Part shown: one piece after another, positions 23,455-32,208 of the stretch | How positions within the stretch are numbered: position 1 is the stretch's first letter | Layout of the letters: each line of letters starts with the position of its first letter | DNA from: Nitrospirota bacterium | Lineage (GTDB): Bacteria > Nitrospirota > JACRHJ01 | Assembly (NCBI GenBank): GCA_016212105.1 | Contig: JACRHJ010000059.1 | Coordinates: forward strand, 1-52,453 | DNA length: 52,453 nucleotides | Direction: 5' to 3' | Position numbers and translations under genes: made by a program | The notes under the pieces: model-generated | The model's input: the letters and a program-made list of their open reading frames with translations, nothing else | The model's database searches: none | What the model was told of the DNA's origin: nothing

Positions 23455-23790
23455 GGTAGGGGCCGTACCAAGGCCCGCAATGCGGGCCGCGTGTCGGCCC
23501 TTGCATAAACGGCGCGCCGGGGGCGTCGCGCCCTACAAAACCAGGGGCGGGGTCCCTGTGCCCGCCTTGGGTTTGATTTGTGTCCGTCATTCCCGCGAAA
23601 GCGGGAATCCAGTGACTTACGTTGCATGTGTTACCTGTTTGGTGCAACGTCGCTGGCCCCCCGCTTTCGCGGGGGTGACGTCAAAGAATTAAGGTGATGG
23701 CGCGGTGATCCGCGCCGGATTATATCGTATACAGGCGGATTCTTCGCTTCGCTCAGAATGACACAGTAAGGCATTACGAACACGAAACAC
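23455..23790. repeat. Dispersed repeats between proA and nadD
   Basis: 23458-23503 (GGGGCCGTACC...GTGTCGGCCC), 23511-23537 (GGCGCGCCGGGGGCGTCGCG), 23545-23570 (GGGGCGGGGTCCCTGTGCCC), 23585-23616 (GTCATTCCCGCGAAAGCGGG), 23649-23680 (CGCTGGCCCCCCGC...GCGGGGGTGACG) and 23733-23764 (GATTCTTCGCTTCGCTCAGA). Near 23775-23810 ACGAACACGAAACACGAAAC is a short tandem A/C repeat. No coding sequence is seen. Confidence 0.8.
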
Positions 23791-23814
23791 GAAACACGAA
23801 ACACGGTTCTTATC

Positions 23815-24477
23815 ATGCGCATCGGCATCTACGGCGGCACCTTTAACCCGATACACACGGCGCACCTCTACATTGCCGAGGAGGTGAGGGAGGCGCTCGG
23901 CCTCGACGAGGTGCACTTCGTCCCCGCAGCTATGCCGCCGCACAAGGAGGTCGAGTACCACGTCTCGGCCGAGGACAGGCTGAGGATGGTCGAGCTTGCC
24001 ATTTCCGGCAACCCCGCATTCCGGGCATCCGACCTGGAGCTGACGCTGCCCCGCCCGTCGTACTCCATAAAAACGGTCGAGGCCTTCCAGGAGCGGTTCG
24101 GCGAGAAGGCTAAGCTCTTTTTCATCACCGGCCTGGACTCGTTTCTGGAGGTCGGCACATGGCACGCGGTGGACAGGCTCCTGGCGAAATGCGACTTCGT
24201 GACGACCTTCAGGCCGCGCTCGGACCACAACGACCTCGGCAAGCACAAGTTCATAAGGGAGATAGACATGGTGATGCTCGACGAGCTGGACCAGAGGGTT
24301 AGAAGCCTCGGCTCCGTCGAGCTGGTAACGGGACGCGACCTGTGGCTGGTGGCGAGCGTCCCGATGGACATTTCGTCCACGGACATCAGGCAGCGGCTCA
24401 AGAAGAGGAAAACGGTCAAATACCTCTTGCCTGAGCCGGTACTGTCGTATATAATCGAAAAGAGGCTTTACATCTGA
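23815..24477 (+). CDS. nadD: Nicotinate-nucleotide adenylyltransferase
   Basis: 220 residues. Nucleotidyltransferase superfamily motif GGTFNPIHTAH at residues 7-17 and ISSTDIRQR near the C-terminus, with HFVPAAMPPHK in between. It adenylates nicotinate mononucleotide in NAD synthesis. Heads the tightly packed nadD-rsfS-rlmH unit: its TGA overlaps the rsfS ATG. No clear Shine-Dalgarno is visible in front. Confidence 0.96.
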   Translation: MRIGIYGGTFNPIHTAHLYIAEEVREALGLDEVHFVPAAMPPHKEVEYHVSAEDRLRMVELAISGNPAFRASDLELTLPRPSYSIKTVEAFQERFGEKAKLFFITGLDSFLEVGTWHAVDRLLAKCDFVTTFRPRSDHNDLGKHKFIREIDMVMLDELDQRVRSLGSVELVTGRDLWLVASVPMDISSTDIRQRLKKRKTVKYLLPEPVLSYIIEKRLYI

Positions 24478-24845
24478 TGGTAGAAACGATTGAGGTGATT
24501 GAGATAGACACAAGAGAAAAGGCGCTGGTCATGGCCCGCGCGGCGCTGGAGAAAAAGGCCGAGCGGCTGCTGGTGTACGACATTCGCGAGATAACGTCCA
24601 TCGCGGACTACTTCATCATCTGCTCCGGCAACACGTCCCGGCAGGCGAACGCCATAGCGGACGAGATAGACTACACGCTCTCGAAGCAGGGCGTGTACCC
24701 GCACCACGTCGAGGGCATGCCCGAGTGCAAGTGGGTGCTGATGGACTACGGCGACGTCGTCGTACACGTCTTCGACGCCGAGACCCGCGACTTCTACGAC
24801 CTCGAAGGGCTCTGGGGGTTCGCCCCGGCGGTCGAGGTCGCCTGA
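24477..24845 (+). CDS. rsfS: Ribosomal silencing factor RsfS
   Basis: 122 residues. Nucleotidyltransferase-like fold without catalysis: IREITSIADYFIICSGNTSRQANAIADEI, then HHVEGMPECKWVLMDYGDVVVHVF and FYDLEGLWG, the family hallmarks. It binds L14 and blocks subunit joining when nutrients are short. The first base overlaps the nadD stop; rlmH follows with no gap. Confidence 0.96.
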   Translation: MVETIEVIEIDTREKALVMARAALEKKAERLLVYDIREITSIADYFIICSGNTSRQANAIADEIDYTLSKQGVYPHHVEGMPECKWVLMDYGDVVVHVFDAETRDFYDLEGLWGFAPAVEVA

Positions 24846-25304
24846 GTGGGCATCCTGTTCCTCTTCGTCGGCAAGACGAAAGAGGGTTTTATGAGGGACG
24901 GGATAGAGAAGTATGCCGGCCTCATAAAACATTACGTCCCGGTCGAGGTCAGGGAGATAAAGGGCTCGTCGCTGGACGACCACGCGGCTGCAATCGAGGC
25001 CGAGGCGGACAGCATGCTTTCGAGGCTCCTGCCCGGCGACTGTTTGATCGCCCTCGACGAGCGGGGGAAGAACCCGCTATCCGTCGAGTTCGCCGGTGAA
25101 CTCGGCGGGATGCTCGAAACCGGCCGGCGGCTGGTCTTCGTCATCGGCGGGCCGTTCGGACTGTCGGCGCGGGTTCGGGACAGGGCCGAGCTTGTGCTTT
25201 CTTTATCCAGGCTGACGTTCACGCACGAGATGGCCCGGCTGATACTCGCCGAGCAGGTGTTCCGGGCGTTCACGATAATCAAGGGCAGGACGTACCACTA
25301 TTAA
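24846..25304 (+). CDS. rlmH: 23S rRNA pseudouridine-1915 N3-methyltransferase RlmH
   Basis: 152 residues with a GTG start right after the rsfS stop. SPOUT methyltransferase knot: LDERGKNPLSVEFA, FVIGGPFGLS (SAM site) and the C-terminal LTFTHEMARLILAEQVFRA...KGRTYHY signature. It methylates the pseudouridine in helix 69. Last gene of the nadD unit. Confidence 0.96.
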   Translation: MGILFLFVGKTKEGFMRDGIEKYAGLIKHYVPVEVREIKGSSLDDHAAAIEAEADSMLSRLLPGDCLIALDERGKNPLSVEFAGELGGMLETGRRLVFVIGGPFGLSARVRDRAELVLSLSRLTFTHEMARLILAEQVFRAFTIIKGRTYHY

Positions 25305-25317
25305 ATCCGGCAATTGA

Positions 25318-25540
25318 TAAAATCGTCATTCCCGCCCCGGCTTTAGGCATACCGGGGTAAACTCCGGCGGGAATCCAGGAAGTTGATAAATTCCTGGACC
25401 CCGTGTCAAGCACGGGGCGACAAACAAATCAGGGCCGACATTAAGCAATTTGTCATTCCGAGCGGAGTCGAGGAATCTGCTGTTGATTCTGTTCGAATAA
25501 GTCAGGGCCGACACACGGGTCGGCCCCTACATAAAGGCTT
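25318..25540. repeat. Dispersed repeats between rlmH and the LapA-LapB gene
   Basis: 25325-25380 (CGTCATTCCCGCC...GGCGGGAATCCAG with inner arm), 25391-25424 (CCTGGACCCCGTGTCAAGCA), 25451-25481 (TCATTCCGAGCGGAGTCGAG) and 25505-25532 (GGGCCGACACACGGGTCGGC). Confidence 0.8.
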
Positions 25541-25554
25541 CAAAAGGGGCACAC

Positions 25555-26862
25555 ATGTTCTTCAGGTTATTCTTCTTCCTCGTCGTATTCGTCGCACTCA
25601 TCGCCTGGATAGCGCAGCTCAACCCGGGCACGGTGCAGATTGCGCTGCCGGGCGACTACGTCCAGGAGGCGTCCAAGATCTCGGTCATGCTCGGCTCGGC
25701 GGTCTTCGGCTCGCTCGTCGTCCTGCTCGGCTTGTCTGTAAAGGCGACCGGCGAGTACTTCCATAACTGGAAGTCGTCCCGGAACCGCCAGAAGGACTAC
25801 AAGGTCCAGTCGCTTTATTCCAAGGGGCTTAACGCGCTCCTGTCCCGCAGGTTCGACGTCGCGGCGGCCAACTTCGAGAAGGCGCTCGCCCTCAAGCCGA
25901 ACCACGCCGACTCGCTTCTCAGGCTCGGCAACATATACTACAAGGACGGCGACTACGCAGAGGCGATAAAGCTCCACCAGAGGGCGAGGAACGTGGACGA
26001 GGAGAACATCGAGGTCCTCTTCGCCCTTGCGATGGACTACGAGGACTCGCGCCGTACCGAGGACGCGCTCCAGTCGCTCGAAGACCTCCTCGAAAAGGAC
26101 GAGGGGAACCTCCGTGCCCTGACCAGGATACGCGACATACACCAGAGGATGGGCGAGTTCGAGAAGGCGGAGGAGGCCCAGCAGAGGGTCCTGAAGCTGA
26201 ACATGCCGGCGAAGGACAAGGAGGCCGAGCAGCAGCGCCTCATGGGCCTCAGGTACGAGACGGGTCGTGTGATGCTCGAGGCGGGCAACCTCGACAAGGC
26301 CAAACGGCTGTTCAAATCGCTCGTCAAGATGGACAAGGACTTCGTGCCCGCATACCTGGGCCTGGGCGAGGTGCACCTTGAGGAAGGCGAGAGCGCGGAG
26401 GCCGCGAGCCTCTGGGAAGAGGCCTACAAGGCGACCGGATCCATCATATTCCTGCACCGCCTGGAGGACCTGTACCTGAAGCTCGGCGCCCCGGCCAAAA
26501 TAATCAACGTGTACAAGACAGCGCTGCTTCGTAACCCCAAGGACTCGAACCTGAACTTCTTCCTCGGCAAGCTGTACTTCCGCCTCGAGATGGTGGACGA
26601 CGCGTTCGAGACGCTGTCCTCGATAGACTCGTCCAACAGGCAGTTCACCGACCTGCACAAGCTGCTCGCCAACCTGTACATGAGGCGCGGCTCGTGCCAG
26701 GACGCGATATCCGAGTTCAAGAAGGCGCTGGCATACAGCGACCAGCACATAGTACCGTACCGCTGCGGCAACTGCGACTACTTCTCGACCGACTGGTCGG
26801 GCCGCTGCCCGCGCTGCGGAAAGTGGAACTCCTACGACATAGACCTCGACAAGTACTGCTGA
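25555..26862 (+). CDS. Fused LapA-like / LapB (YciM)-like TPR protein with rubredoxin-type zinc ribbon
   Basis: 435 residues, ATG 25555 behind AAGGGG. Residues 1-65 hold two membrane segments (~3-21 and ~43-63) joined by QLNPGTVQIALPG, the layout of the LapA domain (DUF1049). Residues ~85-390 are TPR repeats (for example ALALKPNHADSLLRLGNIYY). The C-terminus has Cys404/407 and Cys418/421 (CGNC...CPRC), the rubredoxin-like knuckles of LapB. In E. coli LapA and LapB are separate neighbouring genes that control LPS synthesis through LpxC turnover; here one polypeptide seems to combine both. The role in LPS control is inference from the family. Confidence 0.85.
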   Translation: MFFRLFFFLVVFVALIAWIAQLNPGTVQIALPGDYVQEASKISVMLGSAVFGSLVVLLGLSVKATGEYFHNWKSSRNRQKDYKVQSLYSKGLNALLSRRFDVAAANFEKALALKPNHADSLLRLGNIYYKDGDYAEAIKLHQRARNVDEENIEVLFALAMDYEDSRRTEDALQSLEDLLEKDEGNLRALTRIRDIHQRMGEFEKAEEAQQRVLKLNMPAKDKEAEQQRLMGLRYETGRVMLEAGNLDKAKRLFKSLVKMDKDFVPAYLGLGEVHLEEGESAEAASLWEEAYKATGSIIFLHRLEDLYLKLGAPAKIINVYKTALLRNPKDSNLNFFLGKLYFRLEMVDDAFETLSSIDSSNRQFTDLHKLLANLYMRRGSCQDAISEFKKALAYSDQHIVPYRCGNCDYFSTDWSGRCPRCGKWNSYDIDLDKYC

Positions 26863-26864
26863 CG

Positions 26865-27050
26865 CATAACCGCCTGGGGTGCGGGCGGCATGGCATGTCA
26901 CCCCCGTGAAAACGGGGGGCCATTTTTAATTTGGAGAATTATTAATCCGGCAACTAAACAGGCAAACTTCCTGGACCCCGTGTCAAGCACGGGGCGACTA
27001 ACAAGCACGCGTCATTCCCGCGAAAGCGGGAATCCAGCGACTTTCAGTAT
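26865..27050. repeat. Dispersed repeats before gpmI
   Basis: 26899-26923 (CACCCCCGTGAAAACGGGGG), 26968-26999 (CCTGGACCCCGTGTCAAGCA) and 27009-27043 (CGTCATTCCCGCGAAAGCGG). Confidence 0.8.
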
Positions 27051-27084
27051 AACACCTTAATGAGCCTGTCCCCGGAGGCACTCT

Positions 27085-28632
27085 TTGGACCCGAATTTCC
27101 GTCCCGTAACCCTTATCATAATCGACGGCTGGGGGCTCGGGGACGACCCCGAGTACTCCGCCCGCGCAAAATCCAACATACCGTTCTACGACTCCCTCGT
27201 CGCCAAATACCCGAACGCCTCGATCTCCGCGTCCGGCGAGGAAGTCGGCCTCCCGGAGGGCCAGATGGGCAACTCCGAGGTCGGGCACCTGAACATCGGC
27301 GCGGGCCGCATCGTATACCAGGACTACACCCGCATCAACATCGCCATCCGGGACGGCCTGCTCGTCACCAACGTTGCGATAGTCAAAGCGATGGACACGG
27401 CCAGAGACGGCAAGGCCGCGCTCCACCTTATGGGGCTGCTCTCGGACGGCGGCGTACACAGCGACATCAGGCATGTGTATGCGCTACTGAAGATGGCCGC
27501 CGCGCGCGGGCTGACCGAGGTCTATGTGCACGCATTCCTCGACGGACGTGACACGCCGCCCAAGAGCGGCCTCGGGTATGTCAAAGACCTTGCCGGGTTC
27601 ATCGAGAAAGAGGGGCTTGCGGACGTCGTCAGGATAGCAACGGTATCCGGCCGGTACTACGCGATGGACCGGGACAACCGCTGGGACAGGGTGAAGAAGG
27701 CCTTCGACGCGATGGTGGCGGGCGAGGGCAATACGTCCGGCTCGGCTGCCCTTGCGGTCGAGGAGGCGTACGCACGCGGCGAGACCGACGAGTTCGTCGT
27801 GCCCACCGTTATAGGCGGTGGCGCGGGCCGCATCAAGGACGGCGACTCGGTAATATTCTTCAACTTCCGCACCGACAGGACGCGCGAGCTGACACAGGCG
27901 GTTGCGCTGGACAATTTCGACGGGTTCCCGCGTGAGAACAGGCCGAAACTTGCGACGTTCGTCTGCATGACCGAGTACAACAGGGATTTCGGGCTGCCAG
28001 TGGCCTTCCCGCCGCACAGCATGGACAACATCCTGGGCGAGGTGATAAGCGCGAAGGGGCTGCGGCAGCTCCGCATCGCCGAGACCGAGAAGTACGCGCA
28101 CGTCACGTTCTTCTTTAACGGCGGGCGAGAGGAGCCTTTCCCCGGCGAGGACCGATGCCTCGTCCCGTCGCCCAAGGAGGTAGCGACCTACGACCTGAAG
28201 CCGCAGATGTCCGCGGTCGAGGTGACGGACGAGGTCGTTAAGCGGATACAGTCGGGCGTGTACGACGTCGTCATAATGAACTTCGCCAACCCGGACATGG
28301 TCGGGCATACCGGCATCATGGACGCGGCCGTCAAGGCATGCGAGACGGTGGACGCCTGCCTCGCACGCATCGTCCCGGCGGTCGAGGCCGCGGGCGGAGT
28401 ATGCGTCGTGACCTCCGACCACGGAAACGTCGAGAAGATGTTCGACCCCGGCACGCACTCGGCGCACACAGCGCACACCTCGAACAGGGTCCCGTTCTTG
28501 GTGGCGCGCGAAGGCCTGAAGCTTCGGCCCTCCGGACTCCTCGCGGACGTCGCCCCGACCATCCTCGACCTGATGGGCATGGACAAGCCGGCGGAGATGA
28601 CCGGCGAGAGCATGATAATAATCCGCAATTAA
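27085..28632 (+). CDS. gpmI: 2,3-bisphosphoglycerate-independent phosphoglycerate mutase
   Basis: 515 residues with a TTG start at 27085 placed by GGAGG six bases ahead. Alkaline-phosphatase superfamily: metal-binding IIIDGWGLGD at the N-terminus (Asp14), nucleophile Ser64 in GQMGNSEVGHLNIGAGR, DGRDTPP, NFRTDRTREL and the C-terminal metal sites NPDMVGHTG and SDHGNVEKM. It interconverts 3- and 2-phosphoglycerate using Mn. It is a full-length, conventional GpmI, so the apgM-type gene at 45250 is a second family member in this window. Confidence 0.96.
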   Translation: MDPNFRPVTLIIIDGWGLGDDPEYSARAKSNIPFYDSLVAKYPNASISASGEEVGLPEGQMGNSEVGHLNIGAGRIVYQDYTRINIAIRDGLLVTNVAIVKAMDTARDGKAALHLMGLLSDGGVHSDIRHVYALLKMAAARGLTEVYVHAFLDGRDTPPKSGLGYVKDLAGFIEKEGLADVVRIATVSGRYYAMDRDNRWDRVKKAFDAMVAGEGNTSGSAALAVEEAYARGETDEFVVPTVIGGGAGRIKDGDSVIFFNFRTDRTRELTQAVALDNFDGFPRENRPKLATFVCMTEYNRDFGLPVAFPPHSMDNILGEVISAKGLRQLRIAETEKYAHVTFFFNGGREEPFPGEDRCLVPSPKEVATYDLKPQMSAVEVTDEVVKRIQSGVYDVVIMNFANPDMVGHTGIMDAAVKACETVDACLARIVPAVEAAGGVCVVTSDHGNVEKMFDPGTHSAHTAHTSNRVPFLVAREGLKLRPSGLLADVAPTILDLMGMDKPAEMTGESMIIIRN

Positions 28633-28634
28633 AT

Positions 28635-28722
28635 GGAGCAAAGTCGCTGGGCCCCGTGTCAAGCACGGGGTGACACCTAAATGCCTGTCATTCCCGCGAA
28701 AGCGGGAATCCAGTGACTTTAA
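28635..28722. repeat. Dispersed repeats between gpmI and comF
   Basis: 28643-28674 (GCTGGGCCCCGTGTCAAGCA) and 28684-28718 (CTGTCATTCCCGCGAAAGCG). Two different repeat families sit back to back, as at 25391, 26968 and 29919. Confidence 0.8.
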
Positions 28723-28778
28723 TATTCATTGCATGATTTGCATGTTTAATGGCCGTAGCAATAGTCAACAGGTAGCCG

Positions 28779-29492
28779 ATGCTCAAACTCCTTTACGAGA
28801 CCCCGCTGTCGCTCCTTTACCCGAACCGCTGCCGGGCCTGCGGTACGCGCACCGGCTGGTCCGAAGGCTTCTTCTGCGGCCCGTGCGGGGACATGGTCAG
28901 GCCCTACGACGGGCCCCGCTGCGGCGTCTGCGGCAGGCATTTCCCCGATGGCTCCGGCTCCGGCCATACCTGTTACGACTGCACGAAGAAGCCGCCTGTT
29001 TTCGAGGCCGCGCGGGCGAAGCTCGCGTACGACGGCCCGGTCCGGGAGGCTATAAGGCTCTACAAGTACGGCCGGATACGAAAGCTCCGGTCGTACCTCG
29101 GCGGCTTCATGGAGGACGGCGCGCGCGACTGGTTCCCGGACTCGGACGTCGTCTGCGCGGTGCCTCTCCACAGGAGACGGCTAAGGGACAGAGGCTTCAA
29201 CCAGTCGCTCTTTCTCGCGGAGAGCGCGGCTCTTGCAGTCGGTGCGAGGCTCTCGCTGGACGGCCTGGCGAGGGTCAGGTATACCGCCCCGCAGGTGGGG
29301 ATGGGGCACGCCGAGAGGCTGGCAAACGTGAAGGGCGCGTTCGAGGTCGCGCGTCCCGGCGAGTTTGCCGGGGCCAGGGTCCTGCTTGTTGACGATGTAT
29401 ACACGACCGGGGCCACGGTCAACGAATGCGCGCGGGTCCTGATGAAGGCGGGAGCGGCAAGCGTGCGCGTGCTTACCGTGGCAAGGGCTTAA
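28779..29492 (+). CDS. ComF-family amidophosphoribosyltransferase-like protein
   Basis: 237 residues, ATG 28779 behind AGGTAG. N-terminal double zinc knuckle: CRACGTRTG, CGPCGD, CGVCGRHF and CYDC at ~17-70. The phosphoribosyltransferase domain follows with VPLHRRRLRDRGFNQS and the PRPP loop VLLVDDVYTTGATVNECARVL. Family members support DNA uptake (ComFC) or are of unknown metabolic role. No other competence gene is seen here. The FHA gene follows after 75 bases. Confidence 0.92.
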   Translation: MLKLLYETPLSLLYPNRCRACGTRTGWSEGFFCGPCGDMVRPYDGPRCGVCGRHFPDGSGSGHTCYDCTKKPPVFEAARAKLAYDGPVREAIRLYKYGRIRKLRSYLGGFMEDGARDWFPDSDVVCAVPLHRRRLRDRGFNQSLFLAESAALAVGARLSLDGLARVRYTAPQVGMGHAERLANVKGAFEVARPGEFAGARVLLVDDVYTTGATVNECARVLMKAGAASVRVLTVARA

Positions 29493-29501
29493 AAACAGAC
29501 C

Positions 29502-29523
29502 TCGCCTTTTTGTAAAAAGGCGA
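29502..29523. terminator. Possible hairpin terminator after comF
   Basis: TCGCCTTTTT / AAAAAGGCGA palindrome (29502-29523) 10 bases after the comF stop, without a following T run. Confidence 0.35.
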
Positions 29524-29567
29524 CCCAAAAACTTTCATGATATTTATATAGTCATGGGGGGTTAGTT

Positions 29568-29864
29568 ATGAAAGCCGAAGTGTATCTCGAAGACGACCCG
29601 GCGTTCAGGTTCGCGCTTCTGGACGGCCTGACGGTGGGCAGGGAGGGCGACGTCAAGGTGGCGCACCTGCCGGGCTCCAAGTACGTGTCCCGCATCCACG
29701 CGACGTTCCTGAAGGAAGGCGAAGCCTGGTACATCCGGGACGAGAACAGCAGGAACTCCACGTTCGTGAACTCTGTAAAGCTGGAGCCGGGCGTTAAGAC
29801 GAGGCTGAAGAAAGATGACCTGATAAGCCTCGGGTATATGAGCTTTATTTATACTGAAAACTGA
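29568..29864 (+). CDS. Small FHA-domain protein
   Basis: 98 residues made of one forkhead-associated domain: LTVGREGDVKVA (first conserved Gly-Arg), KYVSRIHATFLKEG (Ser-x-x-His) and NSRNSTFVNSVKL (Asn-Ser/Thr), then a final strand. FHA domains bind phosphothreonine peptides. No Ser/Thr kinase is in the window, so the partner is unknown. GGGGGTT precedes the ATG. Confidence 0.9.
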   Translation: MKAEVYLEDDPAFRFALLDGLTVGREGDVKVAHLPGSKYVSRIHATFLKEGEAWYIRDENSRNSTFVNSVKLEPGVKTRLKKDDLISLGYMSFIYTEN

Positions 29865-29874
29865 TGCAACAGGT

Positions 29875-29950
29875 TCGTCATTCCCGCGAAGGCGGGAATC
29901 CAGGAATCTATTTAATTCCTGGACCCCGTGTCAAGCACGGGGAGACAATC
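29875..29950. repeat. Dispersed repeats between the FHA gene and the DUF45 gene
   Basis: 29877-29903 (GTCATTCCCGCGAAGGCGGG) and 29917-29946 (CCTGGACCCCGTGTCAAGCA), in the gap between convergent genes. Confidence 0.8.
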
Positions 29951-29978
29951 GTTTGGCGGACGGGAGTCGATGGAGTTT

Positions 29979-30725
29979 TCAGAAGTGCAGGTTCCGGCCG
30001 TGCTCCTTGAGCCAGGCCTCGTGTTCCCTGTAGCGAGGGCAGCGCCTCTCGACCTCGGCCCAGAAGCGCGGCGAGTGGTCCCGGTGCTTCAGGTGGGCGA
30101 GTTCGTGCAGTATCAGGTAGTCCATGACGGCCGTCGGCGCCATCACCAGCCGCCAGTTGAAGCTCAGGTTCCCGAGCGACGAGCAGCTCCCCCAGCGCGT
30201 CTTCTGGTTCCTGATGGTCACGCGTCCTATGGGGTGTCCGTCCCGGAGCCTCTCGATACGCCTCCCGATTATCTCCATAGCCCTTTCCCTGTACCACCCC
30301 ATGACAGCGTCTTTCAGTAGCCTGTGGCCGTGCTCGGGCAGCATCACGGTTATTTCGCCGCCCGATAGGCGCACCCTCGGCGCGAGGACCTTGCCGTTGT
30401 ACACACGGAGCGGCCGTTCCACGCCGAGGTAGGGTATCAGTGCGCCGTCCTTCAGGGAGAGGGTGGCGGGCGGTTTGGCAAGGCTCGCCTTGTCGAGGTT
30501 CCTGACTATCCAGCCGGCCTTCCTGGCGAAGACCTTGTCCAGCCCGGCTATGGACATCCGCTCCGGCACGACCACCTCCAGCCCGGTGCTTATCCCGATG
30601 CGGAGCCAGACCTGCTTGGCGCGCGCGCTCCGCCTCAGGGTGTACTTCACCACGCGGCCGCCGATGACGGCGGCGGAAGCCGGGGCCTGTACGGCCTCGG
30701 CCCGGTTGAAGAGGTCGAGCTGCAT
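29979..30725 (-). CDS. YgjP-like (DUF45) zinc metallopeptidase
   Basis: 248 residues. The C-terminal half has the zincin motif [16 protein letters not shown] (HExxH plus downstream His) preceded by [21 protein letters not shown], both diagnostic of the DUF45/WLM-related peptidases. The N-terminal part contains the strand-rich region seen in the family ([17 protein letters not shown]). It starts one base after the stop of the HD-GYP gene, so it is the last gene of that minus-strand unit. Substrate unknown. Confidence 0.9.
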   Translation of the reverse strand: MQLDLFNRAEAVQAPASAAVIGGRVVKYTLRRSARAKQVWLRIGISTGLEVVVPERMSIAGLDKVFARKAGWIVRNLDKASLAKPPATLSLKDGALIPYLGVERPLRVYNGKVLAPRVRLSGGEITVMLPEHGHRLLKDAVMGWYRERAMEIIGRRIERLRDGHPIGRVTIRNQKTRWGSCSSLGNLSFNWRLVMAPTAVMDYLILHELAHLKHRDHSPRFWAEVERRCPRYREHEAWLKEHGRNLHF

Positions 30726-30726
30726 A

Positions 30727-32208
30727 TTAGAGGAAGTATTCGGCGAGGTTGATGTTGTACTTCTTGGGGTCGAGCGCCTTGAAGATGGTCCTCTTGTAGC
30801 GGCCGGACGGGTCTTTTTCGCCCAGGTCCACCGTCCGGCCCGTGACCCTCTTGCCGACCGAGTCCGTTATGAGTATGACCTTGGGGCGGTCGAGCTTCTC
30901 GGGGTTGGGGTTGGACTCGTATACGAGCCCAAGCTCGCGGGTGTCCATCATGACGAGAGTGCCTATCGGGTAGACTCCGATGATGTTCGCGAATATCTTG
31001 AACAGCAGCGGGTCGAGCTGGACGCCGCTCCTCTCCATCATCAGCGAGAGCGCCTTGTCCGGGGTATAGGGTATCCGGGAGTATACCCTGGCGGATGTCA
31101 TGGAGTCGTACTGGTCCGCTATCGACACGATGCGCGAGAAGAAGTTCGGCATCATCTTGTTGCGCGTCTGGGGGTACCCGGTCATGTCGTAGAAGATGTG
31201 GTGCTCGAAGGCGACGACCATGGAGGAAGCGGCCAGCTCGTTCAGGCCGCGCACCTTGGATATCGCCTTGACGCCCATTACCGGGTGGCGCTTGACTATC
31301 TCCCACTCGTCCTCGGTGAACGACGACGGCTTGTTCAGGATGTCTATTGGGACGTCCACCTTGCCTATGTCGTGGAAGAGCGAGGCGATGCCGAGGCTCG
31401 TCAGGAGGTTCTTGTCGAAGCCCAGCTTCTGGCCGATGGTCATGGCGAGTATGCTGACGTTGACGCAGTGGTTGTACGTGTACTCGTCGAAGTCCTTTAT
31501 CGTCGTGAGGCCCATTATCGACGACTCTTCCTTCAGTATGATGTCGACGATACCCTGGATTACGCGCTTCACCTTCTTGAGGTGGGTGGGCTGCTCGCTC
31601 TTGATGTTGTTCATCACGCCGCGGGTGACCGAGACCGCCTGGAAGTAGGTCTTCTTGGCCATCTTTCGCCTGTCGGCCAGGTCGTCGAACTTTATCTGCT
31701 CCTGCTCCTCGACCGCGCCGGTCCACATGGACTTCACGCCCCGCTGGGCGAGCCGCTCGTTCAGCTCGTCGTGGCTGTCGTCCTTGTCCGGCGCCATCGC
31801 GCTGAAGGTGTAGGCGAACCGCTTGATGTCGTCCGGCGTGACGGGCTGCTGGAAGGTTATGGATCCTATCTTCTTTTCCTTGAGCGCCTCGACCATGTAC
31901 TCGTAGCTGGCCATGTCCTCGATGTCGTACCGGATGCGGGTCTGGTCGAGGTAGAGGTACTCGCCCCTGAGCCTGACGGTGAACTCGGGTTCCGACCGGA
32001 ATATCACGTCGAGCGCGTTCATCATGTTGGTGACCGGGCGCACCAGGGCGACGTTGCCGATGTCGTGTATCTGGCTGGTGCGGAAAAGCACCTGCAGCTG
32101 GTTGATGAGGGCGCGCGCGCCCTTGTGTATGGGCTCGCTGACCTCGGACCTGAACGGCGACTGCGCGCCGTCGTACCTGGCCTTTGAGTTGTCCTGTTCC
32201 ATGCTCAT
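30727..32208 (-). CDS. HD-GYP domain protein (probable c-di-GMP phosphodiesterase)
   Basis: 493 residues from ATG 32208, overlapping the upstream stop by four bases (ATGA). Residues 1 to ~200 are an alpha/beta region similar in tone to the N-terminus of the HEAT protein ([19 protein letters not shown]; compare with residues ~75-110 there). The HD-GYP domain follows: [14 protein letters not shown] at 279-283, [11 protein letters not shown] with GYP at 344-346, ADQYDSMTS. Metal-binding His/Asp residues are present. It is predicted to hydrolyse cyclic di-GMP. It is the middle gene of a HEAT / HD-GYP / DUF45 unit. Confidence 0.9.
   Translation of the reverse strand: MSMEQDNSKARYDGAQSPFRSEVSEPIHKGARALINQLQVLFRTSQIHDIGNVALVRPVTNMMNALDVIFRSEPEFTVRLRGEYLYLDQTRIRYDIEDMASYEYMVEALKEKKIGSITFQQPVTPDDIKRFAYTFSAMAPDKDDSHDELNERLAQRGVKSMWTGAVEEQEQIKFDDLADRRKMAKKTYFQAVSVTRGVMNNIKSEQPTHLKKVKRVIQGIVDIILKEESSIMGLTTIKDFDEYTYNHCVNVSILAMTIGQKLGFDKNLLTSLGIASLFHDIGKVDVPIDILNKPSSFTEDEWEIVKRHPVMGVKAISKVRGLNELAASSMVVAFEHHIFYDMTGYPQTRNKMMPNFFSRIVSIADQYDSMTSARVYSRIPYTPDKALSLMMERSGVQLDPLLFKIFANIIGVYPIGTLVMMDTRELGLVYESNPNPEKLDRPKVILITDSVGKRVTGRTVDLGEKDPSGRYKRTIFKALDPKKYNINLAEYFL

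Noticed and set aside
23775..23812. Regulatory tandem repeat in front of nadD
   Set aside because: The ACGAAACACGAAAC stretch is short and similar sequence occurs in other repeat blocks (12190-12220); nothing shows a binding site.
30463..32187. Long plus-strand frame opposite the HD-GYP gene (and a similar one at 8555-10144 opposite dnaB)
   Set aside because: They are antisense shadows of conserved genes in GC-rich DNA; the translations are Arg/Leu/Val-rich with no family features.
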